A stretch of DNA of 64,000 nt from Dichetophora obliterata. Lineage: Eukaryota; Arthropoda; Insecta; Diptera; Sciomyzidae. The notes under the pieces are model-generated. The model ran no database searches. It saw only the letters and a list, made by a program, of their open reading frames with translations, and was not told where the DNA came from. A program made the translations under genes and the position numbers. This document shows positions 1-11,165 of the stretch, piece after piece. The stretch's first letter is position 1. The number at the start of each line of letters is the position of its first letter. Location of the stretch: contig OY986438.1 of NCBI GenBank assembly GCA_963920525.1, positions 72,734,346-72,798,345 of the forward strand, read 5' to 3'.

Positions 1-1802
1 AGCTCGCATTCGAGAACAGGTTCTTCTCTGCCCCAAAGGGAGCTAAACTTTTTGGTCATTTGTTAAAAGAGTTAAGAACCAGACATCGTCATCGATTCCA
101 GCTCTTTTAAAAGATGACCAAATCTTCACTGACTTGGCTGATAAAGCGAACCTATTGGCTAGATTGTTTGCACAAAATTCCACTCTCTCGGATAGCAATC
201 AGCCACAGCCCTTTGTTGAGGCTGAATCTTCTGCAATGCAGGAGATATACTTTCGAATGAGAGCAGTTAAAAGGGTCCTTACAAATCTCAACGTAAGCAA
301 AGCCTCTGGTCCTGACGGTATACCGCCAATTGTGCTTAAAATGTGTGCTTCTTTGCTGGCTCGGCCTTTGCGCAACCTTTTCAATATCTCCTACAGGACA
401 GGAGTATTTCCATCTTGTTGAAGGTGGCAAATGTCCAGCCGGTACATAAAAAGGGTAATTCCACGAACCCTGCAACCTACGGGCCTATTGCGATATGCTC
501 TACGCTTTCCAAAGTTATGGAGAGCATAATAAACTTCAACATTGTGAACTATCCGGAGCTCAACCAACTGCTCAGTGACCGTCAATATGGAAGAATGGAA
601 TAAATGCGTTCACTTTTTCGGCGAGAGCAGGGTTGTTGCTCTGGATATTTCAAAAGCGTTCGACCGAGTGTGGCATAAAGCGCTCGTGTCAAAACTTGTT
701 ACATATGGTTTTGGTGGTAACTTTGCTCGATGGATCACGTGTTTCCTCAAGCACAGAACGATTCGTGTCGTAGTTGACGGTATTTCGTCCGAGAAGCACG
801 CCATCAACGCAGGAGTACCACAAGGGTTCAGTCCTATCGCCCACCTTGTTTCTGGTTTTTATCAACGAACTGCTGTCGACGCATAACCCAATACATTCGT
901 TTGCGGACGAGAGCAGCATTTGTCACTCGTATTCATTCAAAAAACGCCCAAGATCTATGGAGATTTAGAGAAAGAGGCAAAATATGAATGACACACTCCT
1001 TAATGATCTACAAAAAATCTCTAAATGTGGTCTTGCTTATAGGGTAGAGTTCAATGCAAGCAAGACCCAGTGCTGTCTGTCAACCCACAAGCGTGTGGAT
1101 TGCCCCTTAGCTCATCTCAGTATGAATGGTGTGGATCTTGTGGAATTAGCCGCTCTTGACGTTCTGGGAATATCGATCCAATCTGATCTTCGTTGAAATG
1201 ATCATATTTTCGACGTGTCGAAAGAAGCGGGCAAGTGCATACTTCTAAAACGATGTAAAAAATATTTCACTTCAGCTGAACTTCGCATGATCTACACCTC
1301 ATATATTAGGCTGAAAATGGAGTACAACTCGCACATATGGGCAGGGGATTCAACGTCGTGCGATATATTTAAATGTATATCATCCTTACTCAACTCTCTT
1401 GAGCATCGACGTAATGTTGGTTGCCTAAGCCTTCTGTATAGGTATTACCATGGAAAGTGTTGAAGGGAGATACATGGCCTGACGCCACCAGCTCGTGTGT
1501 TTCCCAGGTCCACTCGGGAAACTGCCCAGGCCAACCCATTTACGATTGCATCGATGTCCAATATAACCTCGCATTACCGTGATAATTCGTTCTTTAGTCG
1601 CACGGTTAAGTTGTGGAATAGTCTCCCTGCGAGCGTGTTTCCCGGCGTGTTTCAAATTTAAAACAAATTTTCACCGACACTACTCTATCTATCCACCCTC
1701 CAACTAACTATCACCCATCTTCCGAATCAACACAATGCTTACACTTTTATAGGGAGCATCCCCTGAGCGTTAGTTCAGTCTAAAAAAAAAAAAAAAAAAA
1801 AA
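1..1802 (+). pseudogene. 5'-truncated non-LTR retrotransposon (LINE), reverse transcriptase part and poly(A) tail
   Basis: The region reads in shifting + frames as the reverse transcriptase and C-terminus of a jockey/I/CR1-group LINE. Visible in order: KASGPDGIPP (about 300-330), PVHKKGN and a PIAICSTLSKVME block (430-525), the motif A region LDISKAFDRVWHKAL (about 640-690), a damaged GVPQG motif (about 810-825), SFADESSICHS at the catalytic YADD position (about 897-930), and a C-terminal stretch ending near 1660. At least four frameshifts or stops break it (420, 600, 830, 970), and the second catalytic Asp block is damaged, so it is dead. A run of 21 A at 1782-1802 marks the 3' end. The 5' part lies outside the window. 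The exact clade cannot be fixed by eye. Confidence 0.8.
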
Positions 1803-3350
1803 TCTAAGATGGAGTTAATCAAACTAAATATATATTGAACAAACAAATGAAAATTTAACAACTATTGATATAAATGGTTAGTTTTTTTCTTTAATAATTA
1901 AAACAAAAATTTTAATGTATATTATTAAATAATCTAAAATGTAGTTGTAGCCAAATGATATATATTTAAAAAAAAAATTAAAGTAATATAGATTATTTTG
2001 TCAATTTTGTATGAATAAAAATTAACATGAATTAAGAATAGTGTTTCTTTGAGTAATGGGCCAAAGAGATTTTTATTTAAAGAATTTGGGATTCTTATAC
2101 AAAATTCGTGTCCATAAAAATCATGGTTGGAAGGGTTAAGAGGCACTATTTTCGTTCATCTTGGAAAAAAGTGCACATATTTTTCAGTAGATTTTCCCCA
2201 TTTTATTTAAAAATTAGTTTTCTCTATTTGATCATTTACTTTATTGGCTGGTTAGTTTCCGTTTTGATCAAATCCGGTTCATATCATATTGCAGTGTTAA
2301 TAACATTTTTTAGGGACTATTTAATAATTTAATGCAGACAAGGAACTGGTCGAAAGAATGCCAAGAATCTCCCCAACCGACTGCGTGCTAGCTTCAACAA
2401 AAAATGGGTTACGAGCGGCATCCGCTTCCTCCAGATACACATCCAGATACAGATTGGCGGCAGAGTTTGCCTTCGCTACAAGATCGCAATGTGGTATTCT
2501 TATATGGAACGAAGTTGTAAGAATCTATAGCGGCAGAGTTTGCCTTCGCTATAGGCTAGGGTGTTTGCCGACTTGAACTATGTCCAAGGCAAACAGAGAC
2601 TTTAAAAAAAAAACTAAACAAAGCAGAGATCTGCCAAATTGTGTTGTTAATTAAAGTCTGATTTATTGTTGGCCATCTCGGCTCTTTTATTCCATTTTTA
2701 CAAGTGTTATACAAAAACTTTCTTAATAGCCTTAATCTATGGTCATACTTCTTTAGTTAGTTAATATACATAACACATATGTTGCGTTTCGTTCTCGAAT
2801 ATGAATTTGAATCATCGAAAGGATTCAAATTACATATTTTTGGTTTGACGAATGAAATATTGGCACGGTCACCAATATTGAGTGAGTAATGAAAATAATC
2901 GCATGCACTGAGTGCAGCACACGCCGATAATGCAGTGCTAACTTATTAGTCACTCAATACATTGCTGTTTGTGACAACGAAACTCAGAGTCGGCAGTGTG
3001 CATAATGAGAGCACACTACATGGCCCCAAATAAATTGTATCCACAATTATCATTTGTGATTTTATGTTTATAGAGTAGATTCCAGGAATCTAGATTATCC
3101 TTTGATTTGTAAAACAACTTTTAGTGTATAATTATTAGTTAATCCTTGCTGGACATCAAGTTTTTGGCGGTCTGACCAAATATGTTCCACCCTTGGCTCT
3201 TAACTATTTCTTTGTGCATTTCGGAACAGTTTTATAAACAACAAATTATCTAGTGTAGTGTTTGAAAATTTTCATTTTTCTTAGTTTCTGTGCTCATTTT
3301 GATGTTTGGATTTAGAAGCATTTTGGTTAATCTGTAAGAATTCCAATCAG
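1803..3350. other. AT-rich non-coding stretch
   Basis: No convincing gene. A 21-bp direct repeat beginning CGGCAGAGTTTGCC occurs at 2458-2478 and 2531-2551. Around 2780-3000 there are short imperfect inverted repeats but no clear element ends. Confidence 0.4.
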
Positions 3351-3351
3351 C

Positions 3352-3564
3352 CCTATCATAAATAATTTTTCACGCGGAATCGGAAATAGGAGTTTTCATT
3401 TTTAATGTAAAGCTCAAGAATATTTTGGAGATTTTTAATGCAAATTTGTTGATAAACTGTTGATGAACAAATTTGCATTAAAAATTTCCAAAATGTTCTT
3501 GAGCTTTATTTTAAAAATTAAAACTCCCTTTTCCAATTCCGTGTGAAAAATTATTCATGATAGG
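3352..3564. mobile_element. Fold-back MITE, family with ends CCTATCATGAATAA (copy 1)
   Basis: The two halves (3352-3455 and 3467-3564) are inverted copies of each other around a short loop near 3455-3470. Both ends read CCTATCAT followed by AATAATTTTTC. Related copies lie at 45281-46224 (interrupted) and 57503-57720, with one isolated end near 55653-55710. There is no coding capacity, and no clean target duplication is visible here. Confidence 0.75.
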
Positions 3565-3806
3565 ACTTAATATCAATTGTTTGTCCGATAAAAATAAATA
3601 ATTAAAAATGACAGAGTCAAACTAACGAGAAAAAAAATTCTTAAATTTAATTTCTATTTTTTTTTTTTAAAAAGCCTAGTTTATTTTTTTCTACTGAAAA
3701 AATACATCATGAATATTTAAATATTAAGCTTACGCCCAAAAATTTACCAAATCAAGGAAAAAATTTTACATTAATTTTTATTTTTGAAATTATTTCGTTA
3801 AGTCCG

Positions 3807-4124
3807 TTATTCACAGCAGCTGAAGCTTCTTGTTGTTCTTGTGCAGTTTGTCTGCAAGATATGCCTAATGAACAGGATTGCGTTATATCAAAATGTAATA
3901 ATTTTTTCCATAAAAATTGCATTCAGAATCGGTTAAATGATTCTCAGGATTGTCTAAGTTGTCATAAACTTTGTCACATTCGTGACTTACAGCCTATTCT
4001 ATTGAATATCAGTGAAAATACTGATACTATTAATCAAGCAACAGATACAGGACGAGGTCGAGGTCGTGGTGCTGTTTTTAAACAACATTACACTCGAAAT
4101 TTTAGTCGAAAATTTAACGACTAA
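3807..4124 (+). pseudogene. RING-like zinc finger plus RG-rich tail, probably a retroelement fragment
   Basis: An open + frame carries CAVC at 3840-3851, upstream of the first ATG (3861). Then come a third Cys, FFHKNC and CLSC, a RING-H2-like spacing in which the His expected after the third Cys is replaced by Asn. The finger is followed by an acidic linker and RGRGRG, then a basic C-terminus ending at a TAA (4122-4124). Because the first zinc ligands precede the only ATG, the true start is missing or in an upstream exon; a CAG acceptor-like site sits at about 3815. RING plus RG tails occur in some retroelement Gag-like proteins, but I do not recognise the family. Confidence 0.35.
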
Positions 4125-4185
4125 ATAGTTCACAGGAACAGTAAGGATATTAGTGTTTTGTAAAATTTAAATTAATGGGTAGGAT

Positions 4186-4352
4186 CCTTGCTGTTATAGG
4201 AGCAGTAAGGATATAAGTTTTTTTTTGTTGTAAAATTCAAAGTGATCGGTGGACCCTTGTTGTTACAGGAACAACAAGGATATTTTGAAGGGAAGATTTT
4301 TTATGGAGTTTAAATTTTTGGTAGGTTCCTTATTGTTATAGGAACAATACGG
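4186..4352 (+). repeat. Tandem array of three hairpins, period about 70 bp
   Basis: Three stem-loops: CCTTGCTG (4186-4193) with CAGTAAGG (4203-4210); CCTTGTTGTT (4255-4264) with AACAACAAGG (4270-4279); CCTTATTGTT (4328-4337) with AACAATACGG (4343-4352). The stem sequences differ between units while pairing is largely kept. A half unit lies at 4130-4150. It directly follows the RING-like frame. Confidence 0.6.
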
Positions 4353-4612
4353 ATAATTGTTTTTTAAGTTTTGTAAAATTTTAAATGAATGAAAACTTTT
4401 TGATAGTACTTTAAAAAAATATTTTAATGTTCCAAATAATAAGAAAGGAGTTACTACGATAAATAATGAAGATAACCTGTAGGATATCTTGAAAAAAATT
4501 ATTTTGAGGCAAAATGTTAGTTTTTGGGATTTTTTGGGATTAGTCTGTGCACTCACGGAACTGGCGATGCCAGGCGCGAACGCAGGGGAAGGTTTTAGGG
4601 GTTATAACACCG

Positions 4613-4633
4613 CCCCCCCCCCCCCCCCCCCCC
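4613..4633. repeat. Poly-C homopolymer, 21 bases
   Basis: Uninterrupted run of C. Its exact length is likely to be unreliable in any assembly. It creates a spurious polyproline stretch in one frame. Confidence 0.9.
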
Positions 4634-4639
4634 GAAATG

Positions 4640-5585
4640 ACAGAATTTTAACGAGCTTCGAGAGAAACACCAGCACAACATGAAAAAAAAATAAAAAGAC
4701 TCAATTTAAAACATTTATTGTGAAAAGACTATGTACACTTAATAATGAAATTTAATGGAACTGTGTTCATAATAAATGAGTTTGTTTTTTTCAATAGAGC
4801 TTAAAAAAATTTCATTTAACTTAAACTCAAATGTTTGTACAGTTCAATTAATAACAAAAGTTTTTTTTCAAAACAATGTTTTTAAATACACTTTTAAAGT
4901 AAACATTTACAGTTTAAAAACATTTGTTTAAAAAAAAATTTCAAACAAAAACTTTAGTATTGAAAACAAATATTTTAAAACATAATTTTAAAATATCATT
5001 CTTAAATTAAAAACAATAAAATCAAACCGCCATTTTTGCGATTCCATTTTTCGAGTTTTCGACGTCATATTCGTAATTAGTAATACCGAATTTTAACTAA
5101 ATTCGATGAAGTTTGGGTTTATTGCGGCTAATTTTAAATATTAAAGTAATAAATTAGTTTTTATTTCATCTAATGTTAATTATTTGTAAAACCAATTTAA
5201 AAAAATAAAATCGGGGTTTTTCTCAGCTTGGTCTCAATTATCTGGCAATTATTGTCAAAGATTCTACTATGCATAATTTTTTGATCCAAACTCAGATAGA
5301 GACGTATTTTTTGTTATTTTGAAGAAATAATAAGAGAAAATTTAAAAAAAAAATTAACGAGCTTTTAGTTGAAAATTTAATACGAGCTTATTTTAAATTT
5401 TGTTTTGTAAAAACTCAAAAGCGTTGAATTTCTATTTCAAAATTTTTTGTTTAATTTTTAGGTGTTTTTTTTAGGTAATTTAAGTTTGCTTCTCCGCATA
5501 CAAAATAATATTTTCTGAATAGCGTCAAAATTTCACCATCGACAACTTAGAAGAATTTTTAATAATACTTTATTCCGTTAATTTG
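4640..5585. other. AT-rich non-coding stretch
   Basis: Only short A/T-rich simple sequence is seen, with no open frame of note and no element ends recognised. Confidence 0.4.
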
Positions 5586-6065
5586 AACATATACATGCTG
5601 ATTGTGGAATCCGGCGGATCAGTTGCGGCGAGAGAATTACTCGTTTTCGTTGGTTTATCGATTGTAGAATCCGGTGAGTAGCTGCGGAGTGAGTCGGTAC
5701 CAAAGTTTGCGGATTCGGAGTGAAAAAGGGCTATTGTTGAAAACGCAGTCCATCCGCACTTCATACAAATTTTTTCACTTTTTATCCGCAACAATATTGG
5801 TGCGGATTTGCAGAAAATTTCTCAAAAAAATAAATGCGATACATGATTTCAGGGTAATTAAAAGTCGCTGAACTCGAATCCGGTGTTAAAAATATTCGTA
5901 CATGTCGCAATTAATTTTTTTCACTCAAAAATAATTTTTTATAAATTTTTAAATAATTTAATTTTTATCGTAGAAGTTTTCGGTGTTCAATAGCAAAACA
6001 AATTTTTCAGACATTTTTCGAGTTGTCAACTTAAATCTGTATGTGCTTTATTCCGCTTTTACACA

Positions 6066-6305
6066 TCGTCGCTTGAGAAAATAAATGCCGTATGTGAAAT
6101 TTTTTACTTTTGATATTATTGAGAAAAAAAAAATTTGGTAGAGCAATATTCTTCAGAATTTCAGGCTTATTTGCAGACAAATTTCATAATAGATTACGAA
6201 ATTTTTGCGGACTTGCCGCTAGTTTTTTAGAATTTATGCCCCTTTTTCTCAATAATCTCAAAAGTGAAAATTTTCACATACGACACTTATTTTCTCAAGC
6301 GACGA
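6066..6305. repeat. Hairpin MITE nested in the 5586-7079 element
   Basis: The left arm at 6066-6130 (TCGTCGCTTGAGAAAATAA...) is the inverted complement of 6243-6305 with few mismatches. The loop of roughly 110 bp is non-coding. Confidence 0.6.
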
Positions 6306-6384
6306 CATACCAACCATGTTGAAAATCAGGTAATCAACCTTTTTTAACACCTAAATACGTCGAAAAGGTTTGCATTTTATATTA

Positions 6385-6663
6385 GGGGTATTCCCAATAT
6401 CGGACAAACAGCTTGCATTGTGGGATTTGCAAAATATGGTCGCAAATATTTTTAACACAACAGCCTTCCAAATCGAAAAACAACGCAATCGAGTTCATTT
6501 CCTTAACAAAATACAAAAATTTATTAACAGCGTATCTAGCCAAGGTAGAAATATAATCGCCCGGCCAAAGAAGCAACAAATAGCATCAGAATTTGCACCA
6601 GGCGCAGCAGAGATAAGACTGAAATGTCTTGGTGTGGATACAGGTTACTCCGGAATAACGTAA
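6385..6663 (+). CDS. Unrecognised open frame inside a putative transposon
   Basis: About 90 codons without a stop, basic in the middle (stretch IIARPKKQQIASEF), ending at 6661-6663. A TTTATATTAG acceptor-like site lies just upstream, so it could be a last exon. I recognise no domain. Its position between perfect inverted ends suggests a transposon product, but chance is possible. Confidence 0.2.
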   Translation, partial: GVFPISDKQLALWDLQNMVANIFNTTAFQIEKQRNRVHFLNKIQKFINSVSSQGRNIIARPKKQQIASEFAPGAAEIRLKCLGVDTGYSGIT

Positions 6664-7079
6664 GCACCATAATCTATGCAAAAAACATTAACACAAACAA
6701 AAAAGAGCTAGTGCGATGCGCCCTGACCTGACGGCTGCAAGGCTCTGCTGCAGTGAAAGGAACACTCGCCAAGAGCTCCATATTGCCAGCACAATGTTTT
6801 AAAAATAAATGTATTGTATTATTACATTTAAATTGTCTTTTTCTTTATATTTTTTCACTTTTATTATAAATAAATTGCACTTAAAAAAATTCACTTGTTA
6901 CTTAATTTTGTTTTGACAGCTGAACAGCTGCTTTTCAGAGTTCGGAGTGTGGATCGGTATTGCAGCTCTCTCGCACGGATTCAACAATGTAATTTTTGCT
7001 TTAAAGGGAAGGGAGTGCGGATCTGTTCAACTCCCGCCGCAACTGATCCGCCGGATTCCACAATCAGCATGTATATGTT

Positions 7080-8159
7080 GATTCTACGCGCGCTCATCTG
7101 AGAACGAAAGCGACTTCATATTACAGTGTAGGTCGAATGTCACAGTGAAAAGTTTGAATTTTGACCACTGGCGATTTCTAGTTAACATAATTATCTGTTG
7201 AAGGTAATAAAATAATTTTTACATTTTTTACACTTTTTTTATAAACTTTATAAATATTTCAATTAATTTGGAAATATGAATTTAAACCATTTTTATTACT
7301 GCGTAAGCAAAAGTATGCAGTACATCTTAGCCAGTGAAAAGAATAGTGACAGAGAATTTGACATCTGAAAAGATTGTAAATTTCTGTACACCCCATTCAA
7401 GAATAAAATCATAAGCCCAGAATCGAAGGAAACAGTTGAGTCGTTGCAGGCGACACCAAAAAAGCAAATCAACTATTTTCTTATTACTACATTCACATAA
7501 TTATCGAATAAAAATTTCACCAAGATCTGCCACACCCTTCGCCCACCTCCCAAACAAAATGAAGAGCAAAAGTGGAATACTTCCAGTTGTAGATAGTATA
7601 AGAAAGGAAATTAACTTGTTTATTTGTAACTGCTTTCACTTAATTATCACATAATTATTTCAACAGATTGGCCACGCCCTTGACTCACCTCCCACACAAA
7701 ATTTAATGATTTTTGTTAATTAAAAATATTTTTATTTCAATACATAGTTTTGTTTAAATTTTACATAAATCTTCAGAATGAGAGAAAATAACGGAAAATT
7801 ATTGACTGTCTTCAAAATAATTCGTAGTCATTCGACAGAAAGTCAGAGAAATTGAGATCAAAAATTAATGCCCCTATTATGTACGTATTATGTATGCGAT
7901 GGTATGCGATGTTGACTCGCTTCAACTACATTTTTTCCATATAACGTATTGCATATATTTTAATTGAACCATGTAGTTTGCTACCATCTATTAAGAATTT
8001 TCAAACGACGTAGTTCAACTGAAATGTATGTAATAAGTTATACGAAAAAAAATTAGTTGAATCTAGTCAACTTAAGTTGAGTTGTAATACATAATAGGGG
8101 CCTTAATCAGTTGTGTTTCATGATCTTCATTCAAAATGAATTCATCGGTTTCATTATCA
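7080..8159. other. AT-rich stretch with a degenerate 80-bp duplication
   Basis: Two related segments at about 7475-7560 and 7615-7700 share CACACCCTTCGCCCACCTCCC-like blocks (second copy CACGCCCTTGACTCACC). No gene seen. Confidence 0.35.
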
Positions 8160-8747
8160 TTATTCTTTTTTCAATATTTTCCTATGAGCAGATATATGAG
8201 GATCTGATGAAAGCAGTAATCCACGGAATAGATCTATATTGGATAATTCTGTAGAGTTTTAACAGGTATGATTTAACCATACTTTTCTAAAATCTTTATG
8301 ACTAGCTTCTAAAGCTTCTTCTGAAAGCATTCCTATAGGCAAACTAAAGTTATCTATTATTTCAGTTCCGTGAACAAGAATTTTATGTACTGTTGGCGGC
8401 ATTTTATACCAGCCATAATCTTTTTAATACAATTCGAAAGTACGATCTAACAAGGGTTTGAAAGATTATTTTTTAATAAATTTACCACTAGATAATGTCC
8501 TTAAAATCAAACTGAAATTTTCACGTATTTCACTATCAACCTTTACCAGCGGATAGCTGGTAATCAGAGAAGAATCTTCTGGAAGTGTTGCTATCATTTG
8601 AGGTACCATACTCAGTTTTGACTCTATCCACCAATCTTTGCCTTGAATTCTCTTTAATTTTTTTTTTTTTTTATTATCTTCCAATATTTTGAGATTTTCT
8701 TCGTTTTTTGGCGATTTTTTCTGTTTCCGTCCACATTTTAAAGACAT
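8160..8747 (-). pseudogene. Decayed ORF of an unclassified insect DNA transposon
   Basis: One minus frame runs from ATG 8747 to 8160 with three internal stops. It reads MSLKCGRKQKKSPKNEE, a Lys-rich linker, then KMPPTVHKILVHG and LPIGMLSEEALEASHKDFR at about 8280-8400. I associate these conserved-looking blocks from memory with a large repeated protein of insect genomes whose transposon class I cannot name. A second fragment that seems to be from the same protein lies at 39230-39590. The stops show it is dead. Confidence 0.45.
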
Positions 8748-9095
8748 GTTATTTTAAAATTTTCAAAACGTGCCTCATAGGGTACCAATTTTTCAATAAG
8801 TGTCACCATGTTTATCTGATTTTGTTTTATTAGTACAGGATTTTCTTCTGCAAAAACAAATTTTGCTGGCCTTATGCAGGGAGAGTGAATTGTAACCAAA
8901 CTTAATAAGTCAAGTCAATGTTGTAGTCAAAGCCCTAACAAATACTTCAAGATGAACAACGATGAAATCAGATGCGTACAACTAGATAAATCTTTGCCCT
9001 GTCTGAAAATACTTTTTTTTACACCACCTAGCAAGAAGAGCCCTTTTTTATTTCAAACGTGGAATGCCACCTTGTCATGTATTTTTTGGTATGCT
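8748..9095. other. Non-coding stretch
   Basis: No gene or clear element ends seen. Confidence 0.35.
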
Positions 9096-10500
9096 CATTT
9101 TCGTCAAAACGTGCTTTAGAAAAGTGGTCATAAAATCCTTATTCGAAAGTGGCTTGGGACAAAATTTTTGAAATATGTTAAGAAAAGCCTATTTTAAGAC
9201 ATAAATAAAAATGGAAATATTCAAAAATGTTTTATTTTGTAGTTGTTCTTGAAACTTTATGAAAAATTTGTCATTTTTTCATATAAATTTGCGCATTTTC
9301 GTCTAAAAATGCTCCAGGAAAAAAGTCATAAAATCTTTATTTTTTAATGAAAGTTGATTCACCGCAACAACAAAGCGGGCGATCTACGCTTATTGCAGTG
9401 GGGTATTTTATATGAATTCAATGCCAAGGCCAGTAGATTAAATGAGTAAAATAAAGTAAAGCAAAAATAACACAATGAAATTAACACTAATCTACCGCAA
9501 CAACAACATCTACAGCAACAACGATCAGTTTTCATTTTATTTAAAGACAATAAAATAAAGCTAACAATTTACTTCTGTGCAGGCGGCCCAAAAATGCACC
9601 GTATGCATTTTGGGGCACGAGGTAAACAAAGCAGAGGTAAATTATTTTAAATAATGTTTTATCGTTGGGTAATATTACCTAATTACACATGTTGTACATG
9701 TTTGTACGCTTGTTAGGGGCAAGCTGAATAAGTATGTACGTATGTATATTTAAATTAAGAACGTATGTTCATATATTGTAAATAATGATAGCATCATTAT
9801 AAAAACTAGATTGGGACCTTAATAATGATGTTAAACTAAGTAATATTATTGTGCAATATGCGAAAGGCAATCTTGCACAAAAGCTTATTTATCAATTAGA
9901 AGAATTAAGTACGTATTAAATATAAGAAATAGAAGCGAGATCAGACAAGGTTATAAATATTTTATCTCCGCTATAATAAAGTGCAGTTGGATACAGCCAG
10001 TCTGATATAGCCTGTTGATTAATAAAACTTTTAATTAAAACTATTTTTGTGTTTCCAATGGGATTCCCAACCGGTAAGTGTACCCTACAGGATACGCAGC
10101 ACTAACTGGTAACTGGTATCACGCAAATTCACGTGTTTGTTGGTCAATACGGTTAATAGTTTCAAACGGGCAGATAAAATTGTCTGTCCGCAAGTATTCT
10201 AGGGCCACGATTAGGGCCTACGTACATCCTCAAGGGGGGACACAACAAATGTTTTTAAGACATACTTAAAAATAAAAAAAACAAAAATTTACTTTTTGTT
10301 TAATTGCGTTTGAAACTTTATAACAAATTTGTTATTTTCACATATAAATTTGCGCATTTTCGTCAAAACATGCTTTCGAAAAGTGATCATAAGATCCTTA
10401 TTGTAATGTAGTCAGAGATCAAATTTTGGAAATGTGTTAAAAAAGGCATGTTTTAAGACATAATTAAAAATAAAAAATAGCAAAAATATTTTTATTCTGT
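9096..10500. repeat. Dispersed direct repeat of about 150-200 bp, interrupted
   Basis: Blocks sharing GCGCATTTTCGTCAAAA, then GTCATAAAATC and a TTTTAAGACATAA segment occur at about 9096-9240, 9285-9345 and 10340-10500. Between the second and third, 9351-10260 is unrelated sequence with simple CAACAA tracts and an AATAAA near 10020, perhaps an insertion. Confidence 0.4.
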
Positions 10501-11153
10501 AATAGTATATAGAAGTTTATAGTAGAAAATATGAAGTACAAAAGTATAAAAACTGAAATTTTGTAAAATTTTCAAGGCAGTATATAAATATCATAACTAT
10601 CACAAATGAAAAGATATCAAATAATCCTTTAAGACTCAATTAATTTACAAAAAGCAACTATAAAATTGCATACTTTACTTTTACAAATTTATGACTTTTT
10701 CCCCACACCTATTTTTGTCCAACAGAGCGCCGTGGACGGCATCAAAGAGAAAGAATTACAAAGAGAATTCCAGAAAATATCTTCTTTGTGAATTGCATCA
10801 TAAAAAAGAAAGATTTATGCAGTAATTCAATTACAAAAAAGCTTGATTACGATTACAGTAATCGTAATTAACTTGACGATACGCAAGTTTTCAAAGCAAT
10901 TCTTCAATAATAATCTAAAATGTAGAAAATCATTTCAATGGTAAACTTTAACACAAAAGATGCCTTTTCTTAAATTCTTTTACAGGCTTATGTAAGTTAA
11001 GCGTACACAGAACAATCGTAAAGGAGTCCAAAACCCCGTATGTCGAAAAAGTTTTGAACTAATTTCCTTACAACCCAAGAAGAATGGCGTTTTAATATTT
11101 TCCTGAAAAAAAAATTTTTTTTTTAATATTAATATAATTCTTAATTGATCTCA
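10501..11153. other. AT-rich non-coding stretch
   Basis: Contains one GATTACAGTAATC palindrome (about 10848-10865), a motif that recurs as an array at 59826-60120. No gene seen. Confidence 0.35.
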
Positions 11154-11165
11154 GCTACGATCTTA

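Larger units (their letters stand above)
5586..7079. mobile_element. Putative 1.5-kb DNA transposon with perfect 45-bp terminal inverted repeats
   Basis: The sequence at 5586-5630 (AACATATACATGCTGATTGT...) and the reverse complement of 7035-7079 match at all 45 positions, about 1.4 kb apart. A degraded second copy of the end motif (GATTGTAGAATCCGG) follows at about 5659-5688. No clear target duplication was found, so the true ends may lie slightly outside. The interior holds a hairpin MITE (6066-6305) and one unrecognised open frame (6385-6663). The superfamily is unknown. Confidence 0.55.

Noticed and set aside
4489..4683. Open frame with polyproline
   Set aside because: Created by the poly-C homopolymer; no domain.
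9711..10088. Possible solo LTR (TGTTAGGGGC ... CCCTACA with AATAAA near 10020)
   Set aside because: No target duplication, second LTR or convincing primer-binding site next to it. The TGGTATCAC downstream is only a weak match.
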